Assembly (NCBI RefSeq): GCF_021347895.1
Contig: NC_067119.1
Location: forward strand, 3,112,534 to 3,176,533
DNA: 64,000 bases
Source: Acanthochromis polyacanthus
Lineage: Eukaryota > Chordata > Actinopteri > Pomacentridae
Direction: 5' to 3'
Shown here: in pieces, positions 36,746 through 46,932 of the stretch
Position numbering within the stretch: the stretch's first letter is position 1
Layout of the letters: each line of letters opens with the position of its first letter
Made by a program: the position numbers and the translations under genes
Notes under the pieces: generated by a model
The model's input: only the letters and a program-made list of their open reading frames with translations
What the model was told of the DNA's origin: nothing
Database searches by the model: none

Positions 36746-37132
36746 CAACCCAGACACCCAATATACGATGCAATATTCTGCTGATGTAATGGTTTATTTA
36801 TGGAGCACAAATCAAGAAAATCTTAGTTTAAGCAAAATACAAAGGTAATAAAGATATTGTACTGAAATCAGTAAAACAGCAACAATTAAAATTAACAACA
36901 GCCAATGTTGATCTTCTTTGATCATGTTTTGCTTACAGCAAAATTTTATCTGAAAATGCAATTCAGTGTTTCCTTTGACTTGAACTTTTTAAATTGAAAT
37001 TAGCTCAAGGAAATTCTAGTTTTGTTGTTTCATGATGACTTACTTGCTTAGCATACCTCTTTGTTAAAAAAACTAAATAATTTAAGAGCTTAACATGCTT
37101 AATCTTTACGTGCCAACATAATGGTAATCCAC

Positions 37133-38352
37133 AGGGGGTTGCTTCTATTGATGGAGGAAATGTTTGCTGATGACAAACTGATGCAGAGCCTCCGTGATGC
37201 CAAATACGATGTGGTCCTGACGGACCCTGCGATCGGTGGAGGAGTTTTTCTGGCTCACCGTTTGGGTCTTCCACTCGTCTTTAATGTGAGATGGACTGTT
37301 CAGGGTGAAGGGCATCAAGCAATTGCGCCAACTCCACTATCTTACGTCCCCATAACCTGGTCAGAGTTGACTGACAAGATGACTTTCACCGAATGGGTCT
37401 AGAACATGTTGACCTACTTTTTCACAAGTATACAGATTAGGTACATCATAGACCCAAATTACACCCCGTTCGTCCATCGCCACTTTGGCCCGGACGTCCA
37501 CTACATGGAGCTGTTCCAGTCGGCCGACATCTGGCTCATGAGGAATGACTTCACCTTTGAGTGGCCGCGACCCACCATGCCCAACGTCGTCTACATGTCG
37601 GGATTCCAGTGCAAACCCCCCAAGCCCCTGCCCAAAGAACTGGAGGATTTCATTCAGAGTTCCGGTGAACACGGAGTCATTGTGATGACACTGGGGACCC
37701 TGGTGGAAAAACTTCCTGAGGACATCACAGAGGACATTGCTGCTGCCTTCGCACAGCTTCCCCAGAAGGTGATCTGGAGGCACAAAGGCAAAAGTCCGTC
37801 CACGCTGGGAAACAACACCTTAATGTTGGACTGGTTGCCCCAGAACGACCTCCTGGGTCATCCCAAAACCAGGGTGTTCGTGGCACACAGAGGCACAAAC
37901 GGCATGCAGGAGGCCATCTACCACGGCGTTCCCCTGGTCGGACTGCCGCTCATGTTTGACCAACCCAATAACTTCTTCGGAAGAAAGCCAGAGGTGTGGC
38001 CAAAGTCCTGGACTTGGCGACGGTGAACAAAGACAACTTCCTGGAGGCGCTGAAGGAGGTCCTGTACCAACCGTCCTACAGGGAGAAGATGAAGGTTCTG
38101 TCCAGCCTGCACCGAGACCAGCCCATGAAGCCGCTGGACCGGGCCATGTTCTGGATCGAGTTCGTCATGAGACACAAAGGAGCGGCCCACCTAAGGACAG
38201 AGTCTTACAAGATGTCCACGATCCAGTACCACTCCATCGATGTGACGGCGTTCCTGCTGGCAGTTGTTTTGCTAATATTTGGCGTTTTTATTGCTGCAGT
38301 CAAGTTTGTCTGGCAAAGGTTATTTGGCCGAAACAAAGTCAAGAAGGAATGA
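37133..38352 (+). pseudogene. UGT copy 3, 5'-truncated pseudogene
   Basis: Homology starts at about residue 121 (LLLMEEMFADDKLMQ), so the signal peptide, His33 and much of the acceptor domain are absent. Two further lesions are visible: an AAG to TAG nonsense codon at 37400-37402, and a one-base deletion near 37978-37985 (TTCTTCGGAAGAAAGCC where other copies have TTCTTCAGGATGAAAGCC). The signature reads AHRG instead of AHGG, changing a UDP-sugar-binding glycine. Downstream sequence to KVKKE and AATAAA (38563-38568) is well preserved, which points to recent death or to ongoing conversion by its neighbours. Confidence 0.93.
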
Positions 38353-39130
38353 TATATATAATCTGTTTTCACATTTTGGATTCAAATAGTTTTTTTATTT
38401 TCTAATGACTGCATCTAAACGGGTCAGGGTAATCAGCAGGATCTCAAATCTGTGAATGTGAAAATATGATCTGGTGAAAAATGCGACCTCCAGGGAAACA
38501 AATCAGAAGTTTTATGGAATAATTTGGTAGCAGTGCTCTTCCTATTGCCATGAACTACTGCAAATAAAATAAAATACATATTATAAGAAATGGTGCATGT
38601 ATGTGTTGTGTAATTTCATTATATGTCAAACAATTTCTTAAAAATCTTGAATTTTTACAGTATTTTTTAGCTGATTTAAATACAGTAAAAAAAGACTTTT
38701 ACAGTCACATATTGTAAAAGAAAAAAATACTATTTTCAAAAATACAAGTTTTTATTTTAATGTTAAATACAATTTTAGCCGTTGGTTTTACAGTTAACAT
38801 ACATATTTCTTTTTGTCATTCATCATCTGGAATTCAACAACACAGTTTAAAAAATGACATTGATCATCCTTCATAAACTTAATTGTTCTTTTAAATAACA
38901 AGCAAATACACTTTTAAAAAGTAATCTAAATACAGTAGTTGGAACCTTACGGTCACACATTGCAAATGAACATAAATCAATAACGTTTTTTGCTGTGATT
39001 TACTAGACATTATTTGCACTTTAAGACAATAGGATTAAGGGGAATATATATATATATATATATATTCTTTTAAAAAGCAAATAATAAAATCACAGAATTA
39101 TTTTAATAAAAATCAGATTGTATTATTGGA
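38353..39130. other. 3' flank of pseudogene copy 3
   Basis: AT-rich flank shared with copies 1 and 6, with a short (TA)n at 39048-39064. No gene. Confidence 0.5.
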
Positions 39131-39492
39131 CCGTCACCTCAGCATATCTGCCTCAATAAGTAATTTATTTGTCTTGTAAAGTCAGCCAATGAGGGTATGG
39201 AGTTTATGTGGCAGCGCACTGTTTGGTTAAACGCTGTGTTCACCTTTAACATCCAATCACACTATAAAACACAAACATCTTATTAGAGAAACTGTAATAA
39301 TGTTGGAGGTTGACGTTACTATGTGAAGGATCATGATATGTCTTGTGTTGTAAATTGTTGCTATTTCAGTGCATATGTACTTCAGTCCTGTTTCCTCAGA
39401 GTCCACACCCTCCAGTCAGATACGCTGCAGGGACGAAGGCTGGAAGTCAAACTACGAGCTCAGTTTGAAGACCTGTCGGCTGGAGGCTCACG
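39131..39492 (+). promoter_or_regulatory. UGT copy 4 promoter and noncoding exon 1
   Basis: CCGTCACCTCAGC block, GTAAAGTCAGCCAATGAGGG, TTTGGTTAAACGCTG. The TATA-like box is altered to TACTTCAG (39378-39385). The exon ends at 39492 before GTAAGTTC. Confidence 0.73.
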
Positions 39493-39750
39493 GTAAGTTC
39501 ACATACGGGAGTCGAGAAATGTTATGAGCAGAAACTGTGCCGAGGCTGCTGGTGTGAGAAGCTAAATAACGTTTCCTGAAGCTGTTTTTCCATTTGACAA
39601 AAACTAAATTAAATGCACCTTTTTACTGCACTAAATATTCTGGACTGCGCGAAATAAATAACAGTGCACGTCAGATCGACTGTCAGCTCACAGAAATGTT
39701 TCCTGTTGCAAAAATAAATAAATAAAAAAATAAATTAAAAGTTTGACAAG

Positions 39751-40102
39751 GGCCTACACAGTGGCTCGGTGGTCAGCACTTTCACCTTGCAGCTAGAAGA
39801 TCCCCAGTTCGCGCTCTGGCCATTCTGGGATCTTTCTGCATGGAGTTTCCATGTTCTCCCTGTGCATGCGTGGGTTTCTCCAGGTACTCTGTTTTCCTCC
39901 CACACTCCAAAAATATGCTGAGGTTAATTGGTGATTCTAAATTGCCCGAGTGTGACTGTTTGTCTGTATATGTAGCCCTGTGATAGACTGGCAACCTGTT
40001 CAGGGTGTCCGCTGCCTTCGCCCCAAGCCAGCTCGTACAGGCTCCAGCCTCCCGCGACCCTAATGAGGATGAAGTGTTGTATAGAAAATGGATAATGGAT
40101 AG
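39751..40102 (+). mobile_element. SINE in copy 4 intron
   Basis: Flanked by AAGTTTGACAAG (39739-39750) and AAGTCTGACAGG (40103-40114), the same insertion site as the SINE at 29833-30156. Copies 2 and 4 therefore inherited one insertion through duplication. Confidence 0.88.
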
Positions 40103-40759
40103 AAGTCTGACAGGGAGAAATTTTTCTTTGGTTTCACTGAGAGAACATGTATTTTTATGTATTTTGTGACACACACTCCTGGCTATGTAGTCCAAAACTG
40201 ACATAAAAGGGTACAATTTGTGAAGTTTGTTGCAGCTTTTAACTCAAATGTGTCATAAATGTTTGTTAGCAACAGTTTTGAATCTTTTTCAACGACTAAA
40301 AATGCAACAAAACCCAAAGAATTATCTTCATTATTAGCAGTGTCATAGTTTAAACCCTCAAAAATTACTCTGTTGCTCAAACAAACTCAACATCACGAGC
40401 CCTTGGCTGAATATTTTGTGATTCCAGTTCTTGCTAATTGCACCGTGTGACAAACTTTGAACCCACGTAAACACATAAATCTCAAATACATGATGTTCAA
40501 AGCAACAACTACAGCAAAGGACTAATGTCCAATGGACTCCATGTGTGTCATCAATGCGAGTTCATCAAAACTTGACTCCTCAAATTGCGCTCAACTTTTA
40601 CGATGTAAACAAGACACCAGGCTCAGGTTTGTGTCAATCCGATTAAATAAAGAAGACCTTGACTGGCCCCAATCTTTCAGATTAGTTCATGAGTGAAAAC
40701 CACACTAAAATGAGAAAGAAAGATTTAATCATGGTACAACATGGGACTGTCGCCTTCAT

Positions 40760-40783
40760 TGACCCCTCTGACCTTCACATGTA
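40760..40783. promoter_or_regulatory. DR3-type element, copy 4 intron
   Basis: TGACCCCTCTGACCT at 40760-40774. The neighbouring E-box is CACATGTA, one base off. Confidence 0.58.
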
Positions 40784-41313
40784 GGTCCTTGTAAATTCAA
40801 AATCATGGCTTCCCCATTAAATTAAATAGAAGTGGACTCTGTGAATTTAGAAGGTGTAGGAAGATCCCTACTGGACCATATGTATGGGAATGATAAATCC
40901 TTTATTGTGCTAATATCATCTGAAACAAGTGGGTTGTGCCAAATATAACACTACAAGGGTGTTACACAAATGTTTTACATGGTAGGTCATTACCAGAAGA
41001 CTGACCAAGACCTCAAACGAGGTGTTTTTATACCAGAAAGGAGCAGGATTTTCTGTGAAAAAGAAAACTTCCTTTTGAGATTTGTAACTTTAGTTAAAAA
41101 GTTCTTTAAGCACCAGCTAAAGTTGACAAATGAGTCTACTGTCCAAAGGGTCAATCATTGCCCCGACTAAACTCTTAGGCTCCCAGTACAATATCAGACA
41201 GATGTCAGAGGACTGCTCATTGTTTGTTGAACTGATGAACATTGTTTAATTCAAGTCCCTTGCTGAGGACAGATCTAACATCCATACATGTCTTCTCAGA
41301 ATCTCTTTCAGAA

Positions 41314-42894
41314 ATGTACCGACCCACCTTGGCGGTGCTTGCAGTGCTGCTCTGCTCTGCAGCTTTGGTGAATGGAGGGAAGGTCTTGGTGGTTCCTTTG
41401 GATGGAAGTCATTGGATTAACATGAAGGTCCTCATCGAGGAGCTTCACTCCAGAGGCCATGAAGTCACTGTCATACGCCCATCAGACGCCTGGTACATCA
41501 AGCAGGATTCTCCTCACTACAAGTCCATCACGGTGAATGCTGCAGGTGGTTTTGAGGAGGACAACTGGGGCCAATTTGTAACGAGAACACTGGAGATGCG
41601 ACGGCAAGGGGCCTCATTTTGGACTCTTATGGCTCTGCAGATTGACCTGGTGAAAGTGTTCCATGAGATGCACAGGACGATGATTGTAATGATGGAGGAA
41701 ATGTTTGCAGACAACAAACTGATGCAGAGCCTCCGTGATGCCAAGTACGATGTGGTCCTGACAGACCCTGGACTCTGTGGAGGAGTTTTTCTGGCTCACC
41801 GTTTGGGTCTTCCACTCGTCTTTAATGTGAGATGGACTATTCATGGTGAAGGGCATTTAGCAATCGCACCTACTCCACTATCTTACGTCCCCCTACCTGG
41901 GTCAGAGTTGACTGACAAGATGATTTTCACCGAGCGGGTCAAAAACATGCTGTTCTATTTCATCGGCCATTTTCAGATTTGGTTCATCATCGACCCAAAT
42001 TACAGACCATTTGTCCATCGTCACTTTGGGCCGGATGTCCACTACATGGAGCTGTTCCAGTCGGCCGACATCTGGCTCATGAGGAATGACTTCACCTTTG
42101 AGTGGCCGCGACCCACCATGCCCAACATCATCTACATGTCGGGATTCCAGTGCAAACCCGCCAAGCCCCTGCCCAAAGAACTGGAGGATTTTGTTCAGAG
42201 TTCCGGCGAGCACGGAGTCATCGTGATGACACTGGGGACCCTGGTGGAAAAACTTCCAGAGGACATAACTGAGGACATTGCTGCTGCCTTCGCACAGCTT
42301 CCCCAGAAGGTGATCTGGAGGCACAAAGGCAAAAGACCCTCCACGCTGGGAAACAACACCTTAATGATGGACTGGTTGCCCCAGAACGACCTCCTGGGTC
42401 ACCCCAAAACCAGGGTGTTCGTGGCACACGGAGGCACCAATGGCATGCAGGAGGCCATCTACCACGGCGTCCCCCTGGTGGGACTGCCGCTCATGTTCGA
42501 CCAACCTGACAACTTCTTCAGGATGAAAGCCAGAGGCGTGGCCAAAGTCCTGGACTTGGCGTCGGTGAACAAAGACAACTTCCTGGAGGCGCTGAAGGAG
42601 GTCCTGTACCAACCATCCTACAGGGAGAAGATGAAGGTTCTGTCCAGCCTGCACCGAGATCAGCCCATGAAGCCGCTGGACCGGGCCATGTTCTGGATCG
42701 AGTTCGTCATGAGGCACAAAGGAGCGGCCCACCTAAGGACAGAGTCTTACAAGATGTCCATGATCCAGTACCACTCCATCGATGTGGCGGCGTTCCTGCT
42801 GGCAGCTGTTTTGCTAATATTTGCTGTTTTTATTGCTGCCGTCAAGTTTGTCTGGCGAAGGTTATTTGGCCGAAACAAAGTCAAGAAGGAATGA
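41314..42894 (+). CDS. ugt5-like: UDP-glucuronosyltransferase (UGT5-like), copy 4
   Basis: Intact 526-residue UGT, starting MYRPTLAVL right after the acceptor ATCTCTTTCAG. An open frame continues 24 codons upstream, but that is intron. The N-terminal part is closest to copy 2. Distinct residues are at 85-125 (EEDNWGQFVTRTLEMRR, LMALQIDLVKVFHEMHR), 150-160 (TDPGLCGGVF) and 210-235 (FYFIGHFQIWFIIDPNY), all in the acceptor half. The donor half and helix match copy 5 almost base for base (AACTGAGGAC, CCGGCGAGCACGG, KMSMIQYHS, FLLAAVLLIF). AATAAA is at 43112-43117. Expected role as for copy 1, probably with a different acceptor preference. Confidence 0.95.
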   Translation: MYRPTLAVLAVLLCSAALVNGGKVLVVPLDGSHWINMKVLIEELHSRGHEVTVIRPSDAWYIKQDSPHYKSITVNAAGGFEEDNWGQFVTRTLEMRRQGASFWTLMALQIDLVKVFHEMHRTMIVMMEEMFADNKLMQSLRDAKYDVVLTDPGLCGGVFLAHRLGLPLVFNVRWTIHGEGHLAIAPTPLSYVPLPGSELTDKMIFTERVKNMLFYFIGHFQIWFIIDPNYRPFVHRHFGPDVHYMELFQSADIWLMRNDFTFEWPRPTMPNIIYMSGFQCKPAKPLPKELEDFVQSSGEHGVIVMTLGTLVEKLPEDITEDIAAAFAQLPQKVIWRHKGKRPSTLGNNTLMMDWLPQNDLLGHPKTRVFVAHGGTNGMQEAIYHGVPLVGLPLMFDQPDNFFRMKARGVAKVLDLASVNKDNFLEALKEVLYQPSYREKMKVLSSLHRDQPMKPLDRAMFWIEFVMRHKGAAHLRTESYKMSMIQYHSIDVAAFLLAAVLLIFAVFIAAVKFVWRRLFGRNKVKKE

Positions 42895-44632
42895 TATATA
42901 TAATCTGTTTTCACATTTTGGATGCAAATAGGTCTGATATTTTCTAATGACCATGTCTAAACAGGCCAGATTAATCAGCAGGATCTCAAATCTGAGAATG
43001 TTGAAATACAATCTGGTGAAAAGTGTAATCTTCAGGGAAGCAAATCAGAAAGGTTGATGTGAAACATAAAATTTTGTAGCAGTGCTCTTCCTATCATTGG
43101 AAATGACTGTAAATAAAATAAAATACATATTATAACAAATGGCATGTGTGTATGTGTTGTGTAATTATATATAAATTTAACAAATTCTTAAAAATAGTGA
43201 AAATGGTGAATATTACTGTAAATATCTATTAAGTAATTATGTTTTAAACCTGGTTGAAATACAGTAAATCATAGTCATAAACTTTTTAAAAAAACTATTT
43301 ACCACTTTTTAAAAAACAGATTTTTGATGTGAATATAAATTGAAAGTATATTTTCTTGTCTTGCAGCATTTCACCGATTTTTTACAGTAGCCGGGAAATG
43401 TTTTTCTTGTGGATCACCCTCTCTTTTAATTTACTTTAAACCATTTCCATAATGAAATATTATTTATTATTTAACAATATTAATTGAGCTATATGTCCTG
43501 CCAGTTACAGCTTTAACAAGTCATTTGTTAAAAGTTGGAATCATTTTATAACAGTCAAATAGTCTGACTGAACCTTCACCTCATCGTATTTGCTTTAATA
43601 AGTAATTTATTTGTCATATAAAGTCAGCCAACGAAGTCATGGAGGTCATGCGGCAGTGCACTGTTTGATTAAACGCTGTGATTACCTTTAACTTCCAATC
43701 TCAGGATAAAAAAAACAACTTATCAGTGGAACTGAGGTTGACATTACTATGTGGAGGGCCACGATATGACTCATTGTAAATTGCTGCTATTTCAGTGCAT
43801 ATGTACTTAAGTCCTGCTTCCTCAGAGTCCACACCCTCCAGTTGGATACTCTGCAGGGACGACAGCTGGACGTCAAACTACGAGCTCAATCTGAAGACCT
43901 GTCGGCTGGAGGCTCACGGTAAGTTCACATACGAGAGTCCAGGAATTTTACAAGTAGAAACTGTGACGAGGCTGCCGGTGTGTGAAGCTAAACAACTTTT
44001 TCCTGAAACTGTTTTTTCTGTTCAACAAAAAACTCATTGAATTACACCTTTATATTGCACTAAATATTCTGGACTGTGCATCATAAACACCAGTGCACAG
44101 CAGCTCACAAAAATATTTCCTGTTCTGAAATCTACATGCAAAAAACCCCCAAAGGTCTGACAGGGAGACATATTTCATTGCTATCACTGACAGAACATGC
44201 ACTTTTATTTGTTTTATTAAACAGAATCCTGGTGTTTTAGTTCAAAATTGACAGAAAAAGGTATAACTTGTGAAGTTTATTGCAGGTGCTAAATTCAAAC
44301 GTGCCATAAATGTTTGTTTGCAACAGGTTTGAATCTTTTTCATTGCCACAAAACTCACACGTTTACTATCATTATTCGCTTTAATTGCAGGTAAACCCCT
44401 TAGAAACTGCTCTGTTGCTCAAACAAACTCAAGATCATAAGCCTTTGGCTGAATATTTCATGATTTCAAATCTTGCTAATTCATCATGCGTTGAACTTGG
44501 ACCTCCATAAACACATAAATCCCAGATACATAATGTTTACAGCAACAACAACAGCACAGGACTAATGTCCACTGGACTCAATTTGTGTTAACTCACCAAT
44601 TCATCAAAATATGCCTCCTCAAATTGTGCTCA
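42895..44632. repeat. Recent duplicate block A: copy 4 3' flank to copy 5 intron
   Basis: Aligns almost without differences to 46933-48672, at a constant offset of about 4,040 bp, including both exon 1 sequences and promoters. Observed changes are single bases or 1-bp indels (for example CACCCTCC against CACTCTCC in exon 1). Identity ends sharply at CTCAAATTGTGCTCA. Confidence 0.93.
43571..43918 (+). promoter_or_regulatory. UGT copy 5 promoter and noncoding exon 1
   Basis: AACCTTCACCTCATCG block, TATAAAGTCAGCCAACGAAG, TTTGATTAAACGCTG. TACTTAAG is at 43804-43811. The exon ends at 43918 before GTAAGTTC. Confidence 0.75.
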
Positions 44633-44789
44633 ACAAAACAAAAGATCAGGTTCAGGTTTGTGCAAATACTGATCAAATGAAAAATATCTTGATCAGCCTG
44701 AATCATTCAGATTAGTTCACTAGCGAAAATGAGACTGAAGTGAAAAAGAAAGATATAATTGTAGTACAACATGGATTTTTCACCTTCAT

Positions 44790-44813
44790 TGACCCCTCTG
44801 ACCGTCACATGTG
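44790..44813. promoter_or_regulatory. DR3-type element plus E-box, copy 5 intron
   Basis: TGACCCCTCTGACCG (44790-44804): the last base of the second half-site is changed. CACATGTG is intact. Confidence 0.55.
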
Positions 44814-45351
44814 CTTCCTCGTAGAAAATGCACAATTGTGGCATCCCCATTAAATGAAATAGCTCCATGAATCTCAAAGGTGTAGGAAGATTCCTACTGG
44901 ATCAAATGTACGAGTATGATAATTCATTCAATGGGCTAATAACATTGGAAAGAAGTGGGTTGTGCCAAATATGACACTATGAGTTTGTTATGCAAGTGTT
45001 TCACATGGTAGGTAATTACCGGAAGAATGACCAAGACCTCAAACAAGGTGATTTTGTACCAGGAAGGAGGGGGATTTTCTGTGAAAAAGACAATTTCCTT
45101 TTGAGCTTCGTAATTTTAGTTAAAAAGTTAATTAACAAACCCAATATGAGTTCTTTAACAAGCTGCCAAAGTTGACAAATGACTCCAATTTCCAATGGCT
45201 CAATCATTGCCCTGACTAAATCCTTAGGCTCTCGGTACACAATGAGACATATCTGAGAGGATTGCTCATTGTTTGTTGGGCTGATGAACATTCTTTAACT
45301 CAAGTCCCTAGTTGAGAAGAGATCTAACATCCTGACATGTCTCTTTCAGAA

Positions 45352-46932
45352 ATGTACCGACCTATCTTGGTGGTGCTTGCAGCGCTGCTCTGCTCTGCAG
45401 CTTTGGTGAATGGAGGGAAGGTCTTGGTGTTCCCTGTAGATGGAAGTCATTGGCTCAACATGAACGTCATCGTCGAGGAGCTTCACTCCAGAGGTCATGA
45501 AGTCACCGTGATGCGCCCGTCAGACACCTGGTACATCAAGGCAGATTCCCCTCACTACAAGTCCATCACGCTGAATGCTGCAGGTGGTTTCGATCATGAC
45601 AATTTTGGCCAATTTGTAATGAGAACAGTGGAGATGCGACGGCAAGGAGCGTCATTTTGGACTCGTATGGCTCTGGAGATTGACTTGATGAAAGAATCAA
45701 ACAAGATCCACAGGATGGTGGTTCTAATGATGGAGGAAATGTTTGCTGATGACAAACTGATGAAGAGCCTCCGCGATACCAAGTACGATGTGGTCCTGAC
45801 AGACCCTGTGCATGGTGGAGGAGTTCTTCTGGCTCACCGTTTGGGTCTTCCACTAGTCCTTAATGTGAGATGGACTGTTCAGGGTGACGGGCATCAAGCA
45901 ATCGCACCTACTCCACTATCCTACGTCCCTGTAACCGGGTCAGAGTTGACTGACAAGATGACCTTCACCGAGCGGGTCAAGAACATGCTGATCTATGTTT
46001 TCACGAATTTACAGATTTGGTACATGGTAGACCCAAATTACACCCCGTTCGTCCATCGTTACTTCGGTCCGGACGTCCACTACATGGAGCTGTTCCAGTC
46101 AGCCGACATCTGGCTCATGAGGAATGACTTCACCTTCGAGTGGCCGCGACCCACCATGCCCAACGTCGTCTACATGTCGGGATTCCAGTGCAAACCCGCC
46201 AAGCCCCTGCCCAAAGAACTGGAGGATTTTGTTCAGAGTTCCGGCGAGCACGGAGTCATCGTGATGACACTGGGGACCCTGGTGGAAAAACTTCCAGAGG
46301 ACATAACTGAGGACATTGCTGCTGCCTTCGCACAGCTTCCCCAGAAGGTGATCTGGAGGCACAAAGGCAAAAGACCGTCCACGCTGGGAAACAACACCTT
46401 AATGTTGGAATGGTTGCCCCAGAACGACCTCCTGGGTCACCCCAAAACCAGGGTGTTCGTGGCACACGGAGGCACCAATGGCATGCAGGAGGCCATCTAC
46501 CACGGCGTCCCCCTGGTGGGACTGCCGCTCATGTTCGACCAACCTGACAACTTCTTCAGGATGAAAGCCAGAGGCGTGGCCAAAGTCCTGGACTTGGCGA
46601 CGGTGAACAAAGACAACTTCCTGGAGGCGCTGAAGGAGGTCCTGTACCAACCGTCCTACAGGGAGAAGATGAAGGTTCTGTCCAGCCTGCACCGAGATCA
46701 GCCCATGAAGCCGCTGGACCGGGCCATGTTCTGGATCGAGTTCGTCATGAGACACAAAGGAGCGGCCCACCTAAGGACAGAGTCTTACAAGATGTCCATG
46801 ATCCAGTACCACTCCATCGATGTGGCGGCGTTCCTGCTGGCAGCTGTTTTGCTAATATTTGCTGTTTTTATTGCTGCAGTCAAGTTTGTCTGGCGAAGGT
46901 TATTTGGCCGAAACAAAGTCAAGAAGGAATGA
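45352..46932 (+). CDS. ugt5-like: UDP-glucuronosyltransferase (UGT5-like), copy 5 (mosaic)
   Basis: Intact 526-residue UGT starting MYRPILVVL after CTCTTTCAG|AA. The intron's second half and the first roughly 260 codons follow copy 1 nearly base for base (LDGSHW-equivalent PVDGSHWLNMNVIVEEL, RPSDTWYIKAD, LIYVFTNLQIWYMVD). From about codon 280 onward, through the stop and 1.7 kb of flank, the sequence follows copy 4 (CCGGCGAGCACGG, ACATAACTGAGG, KMSMIQYHS, AAVLLIF). The switch lies near 46125-46190. His33, Asp151, the signature and the KVKKE tail are all present, so the chimera should be active. Differences from copy 1 include VHGGGV for AIGGGV around residue 153. AATAAA is at 47151-47156. Confidence 0.95.
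   Translation: MYRPILVVLAALLCSAALVNGGKVLVFPVDGSHWLNMNVIVEELHSRGHEVTVMRPSDTWYIKADSPHYKSITLNAAGGFDHDNFGQFVMRTVEMRRQGASFWTRMALEIDLMKESNKIHRMVVLMMEEMFADDKLMKSLRDTKYDVVLTDPVHGGGVLLAHRLGLPLVLNVRWTVQGDGHQAIAPTPLSYVPVTGSELTDKMTFTERVKNMLIYVFTNLQIWYMVDPNYTPFVHRYFGPDVHYMELFQSADIWLMRNDFTFEWPRPTMPNVVYMSGFQCKPAKPLPKELEDFVQSSGEHGVIVMTLGTLVEKLPEDITEDIAAAFAQLPQKVIWRHKGKRPSTLGNNTLMLEWLPQNDLLGHPKTRVFVAHGGTNGMQEAIYHGVPLVGLPLMFDQPDNFFRMKARGVAKVLDLATVNKDNFLEALKEVLYQPSYREKMKVLSSLHRDQPMKPLDRAMFWIEFVMRHKGAAHLRTESYKMSMIQYHSIDVAAFLLAAVLLIFAVFIAAVKFVWRRLFGRNKVKKE

Larger units (their letters stand above)
35262..37132. other. Transposon-rich block replacing the 5' coding half of copy 3
   Basis: Homology to other UGT introns stops after TTTCACATGGTAG (about 35260) and resumes inside the coding exon at about 37133. 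Near its ends are inverted repeats of 29 bp (35359-35387 and 37090-37118) matching at 26 positions, each containing AAAGATTAAGCATGTTAA. Inside are hAT-like sequence (35390 onward) and a SINE (36467-36745). About 700 bp of intron and the first 120 or so codons have been lost. Confidence 0.75.
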
